A model generated the notes under the pieces. It was given only the letters and a program-made list of their open reading frames with translations. It made no database searches and was not told the DNA's origin. A program made the translations under genes and the position numbers. Below, piece after piece: positions 21,023 to 29,234 of a stretch of 64,000 nucleotides of DNA (its first letter is position 1; each line of letters begins with the position of its first letter). The stretch comes from Corynebacterium zhongnanshanii (GTDB lineage: Bacteria > Actinomycetota > Actinomycetes > Mycobacteriales > Mycobacteriaceae). The stretch lies in the NCBI RefSeq assembly GCF_014490575.1, contig NZ_CP061033.1, positions 434,001 to 498,000 on the forward strand. Reading direction: 5' to 3'.

Positions 21023-23623
21023 ATGGCCTCATCATCCCCGATGCGTACCGTGGCGATGCGCTCGCTGCTCGCTCACAAGGTGCGTTTTCTTCTCACGATT
21101 CTGGCCGTCCTGCTGGGCACGGCCTTCGTGGCGTCCAGCTTCATGCTGACCAATTCCCTGTCCAAGACGTTCAATTCCCTGGTCGATGAAGAGCTCGCCG
21201 ATGTGAGCGCCGTCGTCCTGCCAGCGGAAACGAACCCAGATGGGCTGTCCGTTCAGGACGTGGGGCGGATTCGTGAGATGCCCGGCGTCGGACATGTCAA
21301 TATCAATCAGGACCACCCCGTCATCGTCGCCAACAGCAACGACGAAGCACTGCAGACCGGCGGCGCACCCTCGTCGATCAGCCCCTTCTACCCGCCCGGC
21401 GAGTCGGTGCGGGCGCTGGATATTGTGGACGGCGCTGCACCCCACGGCGCGCACGAGGTTCTGCTCAACAAGGGCGCGGCGAAGGACCACGGCATTCACG
21501 TGGGCGACACGGTGAAGGTGGTGGATCGCTCCAGACAGGAGTCCGTGACGGTCACGGGTATCTATGACACCCCGTCCGAAACGGGCGGATACATCGGCGT
21601 GCTCATGGAGGCGCCGGCGTTTGTGGAGCAGTGGACGAACGGGCATCTGGAGCAGGGCGTGATGGTGAGCGCGGCCGAGGGCACCTCGCAGGAGCAGCTG
21701 ATAGAGCAGCTGCGGCAGGCCTACCCCAACGACCAGGTAAAGACTGGCCAGGAGATGGCCGATGAGATTTCCGCCCAGATCAGCAAGGCGCTCAGCTTTG
21801 TGAATTACTTCCTGGTGGCCTTCGGGCTCATTGCGCTGGTGGTTGGAACGTTTATCATCGCCAATACCTTCGCCATGATCGTGGCTCAGCGCCTGCGAGA
21901 GTTCGCGCTGCTGCGGTCCCTGGGTGTGTCCCAGGGGCAGGTCACCCGCTCGGTAGTGGGGGAGGCGCTGGTGGTCGGCATTGTCGGATCCCTGCTGGGA
22001 GTGCTTGCGGGCGTGGGGTTGGTCCATGCCATTTACGCGGTGATGGACGCCACCGGCTTCGGGCTGCCCGCCGGCGGTGTGGCGCTGAGCGTGAGCAGCG
22101 TGCTGGTGCCGTTGGTGCTGGGCACGCTGGTGACCGTCATTTCTGCGTGGGCGCCGGCCCGCCGCGCGGGTGCGGTGAAGCCTGTGGAGGCGATGCGATC
22201 GGGTGATAGCAGCTCGGCGTCCTCGTTGGTGCTGCGGACCGTGGTGGGGATCATCGGCATCGTGGGCGGCATTGCGTGCGCTGTGGCGGCCGCCCTGCTG
22301 CTGGATGACTGGTCCACCGCCGGCCGCGCGATTGTGGTCGGCCTGGGCGCGCTGGCACTGATCGTGGGAACGTTCCTGGCGTCCCCTGCGCTGTCCATTC
22401 CGATCGTGCCGGGCATCGGACGGGTCGTGGGGCTGCCCTTTGGTGCGATCGGCCGGCTGGCCGCCACCAATTCGAAGCGCAATCCGCGCCGCTCGGCCAC
22501 CACGGCCTTCGCCCTGACCCTGGGAGTGGCGCTGGTGACCAGCTTCGGCATGCTGGGGGCGACCATGAAGTCCACGGTGGCGGACGTGACGGAATCCACC
22601 ATTCAGTCCGCCTATATGATCACCGGGGCCAGTTCTACCGGCGGGGAGTTCCCGCTGTCCGAGCAGATCGCGGATGCCGCTGCGGACGTGGACGGAGTGC
22701 AGTCCGTGGCCGCGCTGGGTATTGCGCCGGTGACGGTTGCCGGGATGGACAACGCGGGTGCGATCAGCGCCGGCGTGACGAGCTTCTACCAGGGCGATAT
22801 TGTCCGCTCGGTGGGGCTGAATCTCGTCGAGGGTTCGGCGGACTCCACCCACCCCGGCCTGCTGGTGGAGAAGAAATTCGCCGCCGAGCACGGCTGGGCG
22901 ATGGGAGACACCCTGGAGATGGGTGTCCCCGGCACGCCGTTTACGCACCCGGTGTCCGTGACCGGCTTCTACGAGAGCAATGATTTGCTGGGCACGTTCC
23001 TGCTCTCGGAGCAGTCCGTAAAGGACTTCGCCAACGAGGCCGGAGGCTCGGCCGCGGTGAACAAGAAGGCACTGCTGGCGATTTTCGTGAACAGCGATCC
23101 GTCGGTCTCGGGCACCTCGGACATGGAGGCGCTGAAGCAGCGGCTGGTGGACGCGGTGAAGCCGTTCATCGTGGCCCAGGTGGTCACGCCGCAGGAGTAC
23201 GCCGGCCAGCAGGCCGTGATGATCGATCAGATGCTCAGCGTGCTCTACGCGCTGCTGGCGTTGTCGATCGTGGTGGCCGTGCTGGGCATCATCAATACGT
23301 TGGCGTTGAACGTGATTGAACGACGCCAAGAAATCGGGATGCTGCGTGCCGTGGGAACTCACCGTGGTCAGGTGCGCCGCATGATCACGCTGGAGGCGGT
23401 GCAGATCGCCCTGTACGGTGCGGTGATTGGCGTGGCTGTGGGGCTGATCCTCGGCTGGGCATTCATCAAGGTGCTCGCCGGCGAGGGGCTGGGCACCGTG
23501 ACCTACCCGTGGATGACGATCCTGGGCATGCTGGTCGGTGCCGCGCTAGTGGGCGTGGTGGCGGCCGTATGGCCGGCGGTGAAGGCCTCCCGCACTCCAC
23601 CGCTGGAGGCTATCGCGGACTAG
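21023..23623 (+). CDS. FtsX-like ABC transporter permease
   Basis: 866 residues with two FtsX domains: an N-terminal membrane helix, a large extracytoplasmic domain, three helices ending near residue 380, then a second block repeating the pattern, ending 'VAAVWPAVKASRTPPLEAIAD'. The paired motif 'RLREFALLRSLGVSQGQV' / 'RRQEIGMLRAVGTHRGQV' shows the internal duplication. Its ATG sits behind GAGGAG within the end of the ATPase gene. Proteins of this shape extract or export lipids, lipoproteins or antimicrobial peptides; the cargo here is unknown. Confidence 0.9.
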   Translation: MASSSPMRTVAMRSLLAHKVRFLLTILAVLLGTAFVASSFMLTNSLSKTFNSLVDEELADVSAVVLPAETNPDGLSVQDVGRIREMPGVGHVNINQDHPVIVANSNDEALQTGGAPSSISPFYPPGESVRALDIVDGAAPHGAHEVLLNKGAAKDHGIHVGDTVKVVDRSRQESVTVTGIYDTPSETGGYIGVLMEAPAFVEQWTNGHLEQGVMVSAAEGTSQEQLIEQLRQAYPNDQVKTGQEMADEISAQISKALSFVNYFLVAFGLIALVVGTFIIANTFAMIVAQRLREFALLRSLGVSQGQVTRSVVGEALVVGIVGSLLGVLAGVGLVHAIYAVMDATGFGLPAGGVALSVSSVLVPLVLGTLVTVISAWAPARRAGAVKPVEAMRSGDSSSASSLVLRTVVGIIGIVGGIACAVAAALLLDDWSTAGRAIVVGLGALALIVGTFLASPALSIPIVPGIGRVVGLPFGAIGRLAATNSKRNPRRSATTAFALTLGVALVTSFGMLGATMKSTVADVTESTIQSAYMITGASSTGGEFPLSEQIADAAADVDGVQSVAALGIAPVTVAGMDNAGAISAGVTSFYQGDIVRSVGLNLVEGSADSTHPGLLVEKKFAAEHGWAMGDTLEMGVPGTPFTHPVSVTGFYESNDLLGTFLLSEQSVKDFANEAGGSAAVNKKALLAIFVNSDPSVSGTSDMEALKQRLVDAVKPFIVAQVVTPQEYAGQQAVMIDQMLSVLYALLALSIVVAVLGIINTLALNVIERRQEIGMLRAVGTHRGQVRRMITLEAVQIALYGAVIGVAVGLILGWAFIKVLAGEGLGTVTYPWMTILGMLVGAALVGVVAAVWPAVKASRTPPLEAIAD

Positions 23624-23635
23624 CCGCTGAGCCGT

Positions 23636-24841
23636 TTAGCCGTTGAGCTCCCGGGAGGCGATCGCGGCGCCCTCCACCAGGCTCTCCAGCTTCGCCCAGG
23701 CGATCTGCTCGTGCAGGCGGCCGCCCAGGCCGCAGTCGGTGGAAGCGACCACATTCTCCGGTCCCACGAGTTCCGCGAACTGGATGATCCGGTCAGCGAC
23801 CAGTCGTGGGTGCTCCACCGCGTTCATTGCGTGGGAGACCACGCCCGGGTAGATCAGGGTGTTCTTCGGCAGCTCGCGGTTCTGCCACACGCGCCATTCG
23901 TGCGCGTGGCGAGGAGAAGCGCCTTCGAAGGAGTGGCCGCCCACATTGGCCTCCAAGATGGTGTCCACGATGTCGCCGAAGGGGACGTCTGTGGTGTGGG
24001 GGCCGTGCCAGGAGCCCCAGCAGATGTGCAGGCGGGTTTGTTCGCGAGGGATGTCCTTGATGGCGAGGTTGATGGCGTCGATCCTCTTGGCGATCCACTC
24101 GTTGTAGTCGTCGATGGACGGTTCAGGGTTGATCTGGTCCCAGGCCTCGGCGAGGTCGGGGGCGTCGATCTGGACGGTGAATCCCTGGTCGGCGATGATC
24201 TTGTATTCCTCCGCCATGGCTTCGGCGCAGGCGGTGAGGACATCGTCGTCATTGCCGTAGAACTCGTCCTTCAGGCGCGCGGCACTGCCGGGGGAGATGG
24301 CCGCGACGAAGCCACCCGTGGCGCCGGCGGCATCCGCGCCCTCGCGCAGCAGGGCCACGTCGGTGCGGACCTGGTCCTGGCCGATGTAGGTGATGGGGCC
24401 GGTGAATTTAGGATTGCCCACGGATTTGCGGCCGGTGAAGATGCCGGAGTCCGGGTCTTCGTAGGCGGCGTTGAACAGCTGGCGGTCGCGGCGGTCCGGG
24501 AAGCTGGTGAGCTTGATGTTGCCGGGAGTGGAGCGAATAACCTCGGCGTTGGCCCAGCGGTCCTCGTCGGTCATGGTGAGGCCGCCCAGGCGGGAGAAGA
24601 TGTAGTTCCACCAGGCGCCGTAGTCCACGGCGCCGGAGGTGACGTGTCCGTACTCGCCTTCGTTGACGATGTCGATGCCCAGGTCCACCTGGCGCTTCAC
24701 AACCTGGGCGATGCCGTCGCGGAGGATGTCCTCGAATTCCTCGCGCTCGATCTCGCCGGCGCTCCAGCGGTTGTTGGCCTCCAGGAGTTCCTGGGTGCGG
24801 GGTAGTGAACCCACGTGGGTGGTTTTGATGTGGATGCTCAA
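23636..24841 (-). CDS. MetE-like cobalamin-independent methyltransferase, single-domain
   Basis: 401 residues that correspond only to the C-terminal catalytic barrel of MetE. Zinc ligands are visible as His272 and Cys274 in 'LHICWGSWHG' and Cys370 in 'STDCGLGGR'. The TTG at 24841 follows AAAGGGA and opens with 'SIHIKTTHVGSLPR', the family's usual start; the frame to 24940 has no ribosome site. Lacking the folate-binding N-terminal half, it may use another methyl donor or a thiol other than homocysteine. It is divergent from the hydrolase at 24930 and its start region holds a palindrome. Confidence 0.82.
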   Translation of the reverse strand: MSIHIKTTHVGSLPRTQELLEANNRWSAGEIEREEFEDILRDGIAQVVKRQVDLGIDIVNEGEYGHVTSGAVDYGAWWNYIFSRLGGLTMTDEDRWANAEVIRSTPGNIKLTSFPDRRDRQLFNAAYEDPDSGIFTGRKSVGNPKFTGPITYIGQDQVRTDVALLREGADAAGATGGFVAAISPGSAARLKDEFYGNDDDVLTACAEAMAEEYKIIADQGFTVQIDAPDLAEAWDQINPEPSIDDYNEWIAKRIDAINLAIKDIPREQTRLHICWGSWHGPHTTDVPFGDIVDTILEANVGGHSFEGASPRHAHEWRVWQNRELPKNTLIYPGVVSHAMNAVEHPRLVADRIIQFAELVGPENVVASTDCGLGGRLHEQIAWAKLESLVEGAAIASRELNG

Positions 24842-24858
24842 CGGGTCCCTTTCTGTCT

Positions 24859-24874
24859 GTGGGGTGATCCCCAC
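24859..24874. promoter_or_regulatory. Palindrome in the MetE-like/hydrolase divergent promoter
   Basis: GTGGGG-TGAT-CCCCAC, a 16-bp inverted repeat with perfect 6-bp arms, lies 18 bases before the MetE-like start, just after a possible -10 TATATT (minus strand). It could be an operator over the start site or a short 5' hairpin. I do not recognise the regulator. Confidence 0.45.
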
Positions 24875-24929
24875 CAATATAGGAACCGCGTGGGCGCGAG
24901 AAAAGTTGCCAATGACGTTCAGTATTAGA

Positions 24930-25895
24930 ATGGCTTCCATGAGCCTTGATCACACGCCCAATTCCGATATCGCGAACCTTCCGAACAGTGGGAGGGATGT
25001 GCAGGAGGGGGTGGAGCCTCTCACCGCGCATCAGCAGATTGCGCAGCTCAATGACTATTTCGAGGATAATTACCCCGAGGTCTTTACTGCCCTGACGCAG
25101 GATGAGGGCGCGCCGTACCGGGATGCGGGGACGGCCGTGCCCGCGGAGCTGGTGGAGTCCACGGAGCGTCAGTGGGCTCGCGCCGTGGACCTGATCAGCC
25201 ATTCCAGCCTGTTGGTGCTGGGGGCGGGGCTGGATCATCGCATGCCGCATAATGCGTTTATTTCCGCGGGCCAGGTGAGTGCCGACGCCCAGCCTTCCTT
25301 CGCCACAGACCTGCCTGAGGGGGTCAGCGCCACGGTCATTCGGCCGGCCAACCCCGATGGGTCGGTGGCGATCAGTCTGCATGGCGGCCCGGGATGGTTC
25401 GGGGATGGGGAGAGCCATGATCTTTTCTGGTTGCCGTTGTTTGCGTCGGTCGCGGCGCAGTCGGGCACGACCATCGTGGATCTGACCTACCCGCTTCCCG
25501 GTTATGGTGCGTGGGATGCCACCCAGGCTGCGGTGGCCGGTGCGTGGGATGTGGTCCGCCAGGCCTTCCCCGGCGAAAAGTTGGGTGTGGTGGCGTTTGG
25601 CAGTGGACTGATCGCCGCGGCGCAGGTGCTGGAGCAGGCGGATTTTCTGCTGGCGATGACGCCCCGCATCCCGGAGGGCTTCCAGGTGGATCTCACGGGC
25701 GTGCCCACCTTGGTGACGGTGGCGGATTCCGATTCTCGGGGCACCTCGGCAAAAGTGTGCCGCCAGTGGGCGGAGAAGTCCGGGGCGAGCCTGACCTATC
25801 AGGAGTGGCCCAGCGAGCACATTATCGCTGCTCCGAGCGTGTGGCGGGACCGCGTCACGGCGGCGGGGCAGTGGCTGAAAGATTTATTGGGGTAA
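24930..25895 (+). CDS. Alpha/beta-hydrolase fold protein
   Basis: 321 residues from the ATG at 24930 (a second ATG at 24939 is as likely). The core 'AISLHGGPGWFGDGESHD' carries the HGGP oxyanion motif. 'LGVVAFGSGLIAAAQ' looks like the nucleophile elbow, with Ser in FGSGL rather than a clean GxSxG. A late His in 'EWPSEHIIAAPSVW' completes a likely triad. No signal peptide, so cytosolic. The N-terminal 100 residues are helical and unlike typical esterases. The substrate is unknown; it is transcribed away from the MetE-like gene. Confidence 0.65.
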   Translation: MASMSLDHTPNSDIANLPNSGRDVQEGVEPLTAHQQIAQLNDYFEDNYPEVFTALTQDEGAPYRDAGTAVPAELVESTERQWARAVDLISHSSLLVLGAGLDHRMPHNAFISAGQVSADAQPSFATDLPEGVSATVIRPANPDGSVAISLHGGPGWFGDGESHDLFWLPLFASVAAQSGTTIVDLTYPLPGYGAWDATQAAVAGAWDVVRQAFPGEKLGVVAFGSGLIAAAQVLEQADFLLAMTPRIPEGFQVDLTGVPTLVTVADSDSRGTSAKVCRQWAEKSGASLTYQEWPSEHIIAAPSVWRDRVTAAGQWLKDLLG

Positions 25896-26008
25896 AAAAG
25901 TAACAACTCCACTGCGGGCTGCGTTGTTAATGGGGTAAGGTGTGAGATCGTTAGTATCCCCCATAAATATGCATCTCACTCTATAGCGTTTCAAGTACTG
26001 GAGTTTTT

Positions 26009-26860
26009 ATGAAGGCTTTCCGCCGATCCAAGATCGCAGCCCTGGCCATCGCCGCCGTGAGCGCGCTGACTGGTGCCGTTGTTGCCGCGCCGGGCGCGTC
26101 CGCTGCGTCGAATAACATCGTCCTCTTCGGCGATTCCATCATGGCTAATTCCCACCACCCTATTGCCGATCACATGCAGGGCCCAGGCCGCGCTCCTGGC
26201 AATGCTCCGGCTGATGGCCGTTGTGCACGCGGTGCCTCTCGCGTGGGCCTGTCCCTGCAGCGGGTGACCGGCATCCGCGTGGATGACTACCCATGTAACG
26301 GTGCGGTGGCCCACACCCCAGTGGGTGGGGCTAACAACACCAACAACCAGATTTCCCACGCGATCGCCGAGGGTACCCTGACCCCCTCCACCCGCACGGT
26401 GTTTATCCAGGCGGGCTTCAACGATGCGTGGAAGGCCCCGGGCGTGTTTGAGTGGCAGCAGCAGGCCTACGTGGATGCGATGCGCGGCCAGATTGGCCGC
26501 ATCCGCGCGGCCGCTCCTCACGCGAAGATTGCCTTCATTGGTTACCCCTCCATCGTGGGTCCGAATGGCGAGACCTGCCTGATCCACATCCCTGAGCTGC
26601 CGAACCCGGTGGCGCCGTTGGGCTTCACCCGCATGCCGTTCGACGCTGCAAACGCCTGGGAGCAGAAGGCCGCCCGGGAGCTGGGCGTGGGCTTCATTGA
26701 CCTGCAGGGGCCGACCATGGGCCATGACATGTGCGCCCCCACTGAGCGCCGCTGGTTCGCCGGGTTCTGGGACAACCTGTCCGATCCGTACAACCTGACC
26801 GCGCACCTGACTGTCCCTGGAAACGACGCCGTGGCGCGCATCCTCGCGCCGCACGTCTAG
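26009..26860 (+). CDS. Secreted SGNH/GDSL hydrolase
   Basis: Extracellular esterase or lipase of 283 residues. A clear Sec signal peptide (basic 'MKAFRRSK', hydrophobic core, ASA cleavage near 32) precedes block I 'LFGDSIMANS' with nucleophile Ser43. 'FIQAGFNDAW' supplies the block III Asn. His266 in 'YNLTAHLTVPGN' is the likely base, but the usual Asp three residues before it is missing (Leu here), so the triad may be a dyad. A paralogue with a full DxxH is at 42881. In lipid-dependent corynebacteria such enzymes may free host fatty acids; that is inference. Confidence 0.85.
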   Translation: MKAFRRSKIAALAIAAVSALTGAVVAAPGASAASNNIVLFGDSIMANSHHPIADHMQGPGRAPGNAPADGRCARGASRVGLSLQRVTGIRVDDYPCNGAVAHTPVGGANNTNNQISHAIAEGTLTPSTRTVFIQAGFNDAWKAPGVFEWQQQAYVDAMRGQIGRIRAAAPHAKIAFIGYPSIVGPNGETCLIHIPELPNPVAPLGFTRMPFDAANAWEQKAARELGVGFIDLQGPTMGHDMCAPTERRWFAGFWDNLSDPYNLTAHLTVPGNDAVARILAPHV

Positions 26861-26886
26861 ATCCAGCGCGGCAGCGCGCTGGCATT

Positions 26887-27528
26887 CTAGTCGAGGATCA
26901 GCAGGTTGCGCTTGGTGTTCTGAACATCCTCCAGGCGATCCACAAGGCCTTCCACTTCCTTCCACTCGGAGGCGGTGAAGGCCTTGTCTGCGTTCTGCAG
27001 AACCTTCTTATCCTGGGTGCCCCAGGCGATCGGCATGGGGGAGACCTCCTGGTACAGGCTGCGCTCGCGCAGGGTCTGCACGCCGGTCACGGCGGCAGAC
27101 GGCACGTGGGCTCCCACTTCGCGGGCCACGCCCGGCACGGAGCTCACGGTACGCACCGCAAGAGCGGGGGCTATCTTCTCCGGGTCCGCCGAGGCGTTCA
27201 CCAGCGCCAGGATGTCCATGTCCCTGGGGTTCACGCGGGCGACCACAGCCGGAGCCAGCTTGTACAGGTCGTAGTACTGCTGGGGGCTTCCCATCTTGCG
27301 CGGCAGGATGGGGATCATGAGCAGGCTCAAGAGCCCGAAGACGCTGAACGCAATGCCCAGGCCTAAGGTCAGGATCGTCGCGCCCGCGGCCCAGAGCATG
27401 ACCGCCGTGATGGCGAACATAATGACCGCCAGGATTCCGGCGGAGACTTGCAGGCGCTTGGCGTCCCGGAAAAACTCGTTGTGCTTCCGGGCGAATTCTT
27501 CATCCACGGTGAAGGGGAAATCGGTCAT
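26887..27528 (-). CDS. Membrane protein, probable DUF3239 family
   Basis: 213 residues: a short cytosolic start, two adjacent membrane helices (about residues 28-75), then a soluble domain of about 135 residues ending 'EDVQNTKRNLLILD'. This shape matches the corynebacterial DUF3239 family as I remember it; no function is known. Its start overlaps the stop of the XPB-like helicase by 4 bases (ATGA), so it is translated from the helicase message. Confidence 0.6.
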   Translation of the reverse strand: MTDFPFTVDEEFARKHNEFFRDAKRLQVSAGILAVIMFAITAVMLWAAGATILTLGLGIAFSVFGLLSLLMIPILPRKMGSPQQYYDLYKLAPAVVARVNPRDMDILALVNASADPEKIAPALAVRTVSSVPGVAREVGAHVPSAAVTGVQTLRERSLYQEVSPMPIAWGTQDKKVLQNADKAFTASEWKEVEGLVDRLEDVQNTKRNLLILD

Positions 27529-29213
27529 GAGGGGGAGTCGCTTTCTGGGTGGGATGTGTGAGGGTCGGGAAGGTCGAAGGAATCAATGATGCGGTAGCCA
27601 TAGCCCTGCTCCGCCAGGAAGCGTTGGCGATGGGCCGCATAGTCCGCATCGAGGGTATCGCGGGCCACGATGGAATAGAAGAACGCGCCGCCGCCGTTGG
27701 GCTTGGGGCGCAGGATGCGGCCCAAGCGCTGCGCCTCCTCCTGGCGGGAACCGAACGTACCCGAGAGCTGGATGGCCACAGACGCGCCGGGCAGGTCGAT
27801 GGAGAAGTTCGCTACCTTGGACACCACCAGCGTCTGGATCTCCCCGTCGCGGAATTGCTGGTAGAGCTTCTCGCGCTTGGTGTTTCCGGTCTTGCCGTCG
27901 ATGACGGGCACTCCCAGCTTCTCGCCGAGCTCTTCCAGCTGGTCGATGTAGGCGCCGATGATGAGCGTGGGCTCGTCGGGGTGCATCGCCATGATGGAGC
28001 GCACCACCTTGTACTTGGTGGGGCTGGTGGCCGCGAGGCGGTACTTGTCGGATTGTTCGGCGGTGGCGTAGACCATGCGCTCGGCGTCGGTCAGTTGGAC
28101 ACGCACCTCGGTGCAGTCGGCCGGGGCGATCCACCCTTGGGCTTCGATGTCCTTCCAAGGGGCGTCGAAGCGCTTCGGGCCGATGAGGGAGAAGACGTCG
28201 CCTTCCCGCCCGTCCTCGCGCACCAGCGTGGCCGTCAATCCCAATCGACGCCGGCTCTGCAAATCCGAGGTCATCCGAAACACCGGGGCGGGCAGCAGGT
28301 GCACCTCGTCGTAGATGATGAGGCCCCAGTCGCGGGAATCGAACAGCTCCAGGGCGCGGAACTCGCCCTTCGTTTTGCGGGTGACCACCTGGTAGGTGGC
28401 GATGGTGATGGGGCGGATTTCTTTGCGTTCGCCGGAGTACTCACCGATCTCGTCCTCGGTGAGGCTGGTGCGGCGCAGCAGCTCGTCGCGCCATTGGCGG
28501 CCGGCGACGGTGTTCGTGACCAGGATCAGGGTGGTGGCCTTGGCCTTCGCCATCGCGGCGGCGCCGACCATGGTTTTTCCGGCGCCGCAGGGCAGGACCA
28601 CCACGCCGGATCCGCCTTCCCAGAAGCTGTCGGCGGCCATGGCCTGGTAGTCGCGCAGCTCCCAGCCCTCGTGTTCCTGGGAGAGGTCGATGGGGTGCGC
28701 CTCGCCATCGACGTAGCCCGCGAGGTCTTCCGCGGGCCAGCCGACTTTCAGGAGCTCCTGCTTCAGACGTCCGCGCTCGGAGGGGTGCACCGCCACGGTG
28801 TCCTCGTCGATCTGGGCGCCCAGCATGGGCTTGATTTTCTTGTGGCGCTGAATCTCGGCCAGCACGGCCCGGTCCGTGGTTTCCAGCACCAGGCCGTGGG
28901 CGGGGTGTTTGGCCAGGGTGAGACGGCCGTAGCGGTCCATGGTCTCCGCCACGTCGATGAGTAGCGGTTGGGGCACGGGGAAACGGCTGTAGGTCTCCAG
29001 CACGTGCATGACCTGTTCGGCGTCGTGCCCGGCGGCGCGGGCGTTCCACAGCGCCAGCGGGGTGATGCGGTAGGTGTGAATGTGCTCGGGCGCTCGCTCC
29101 AGCTCCGCGAAGGGAGCCAACGCGTTGCGCGCAGCGGGGGCATCTGGATGGTCGATCTCGAGCAGTACCGTCTTATCGGACTGCACAATCAAGGGGCCTG
29201 TGCCAATGCTCAC
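27525..29213 (-). CDS. DNA repair helicase, XPB family
   Basis: ATP-dependent 3'-5' DNA helicase related to eukaryotic XPB (ERCC3), present across Mycobacteriales. GTG at 29213 has AGGAGG six bases upstream. The N-terminal damage-recognition-like region (about 1-180) is followed by Walker A 'VVLPCGAGKTMVGAA', the box 'YDEVHLLPAPVFR' (DEVH, not DEAD) and the second RecA domain with 'TLVVSKVANFSIDLPGASVA' and 'QEEAQRLGRILRPK'. 562 residues. It is followed by the DUF3239 gene and preceded by its usual partner, the gene at 29235. Confidence 0.9.
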   Translation of the reverse strand: MSIGTGPLIVQSDKTVLLEIDHPDAPAARNALAPFAELERAPEHIHTYRITPLALWNARAAGHDAEQVMHVLETYSRFPVPQPLLIDVAETMDRYGRLTLAKHPAHGLVLETTDRAVLAEIQRHKKIKPMLGAQIDEDTVAVHPSERGRLKQELLKVGWPAEDLAGYVDGEAHPIDLSQEHEGWELRDYQAMAADSFWEGGSGVVVLPCGAGKTMVGAAAMAKAKATTLILVTNTVAGRQWRDELLRRTSLTEDEIGEYSGERKEIRPITIATYQVVTRKTKGEFRALELFDSRDWGLIIYDEVHLLPAPVFRMTSDLQSRRRLGLTATLVREDGREGDVFSLIGPKRFDAPWKDIEAQGWIAPADCTEVRVQLTDAERMVYATAEQSDKYRLAATSPTKYKVVRSIMAMHPDEPTLIIGAYIDQLEELGEKLGVPVIDGKTGNTKREKLYQQFRDGEIQTLVVSKVANFSIDLPGASVAIQLSGTFGSRQEEAQRLGRILRPKPNGGGAFFYSIVARDTLDADYAAHRQRFLAEQGYGYRIIDSFDLPDPHTSHPESDSPS

Positions 29214-29234
29214 CAATAGCCTCCTGGGACAAAA

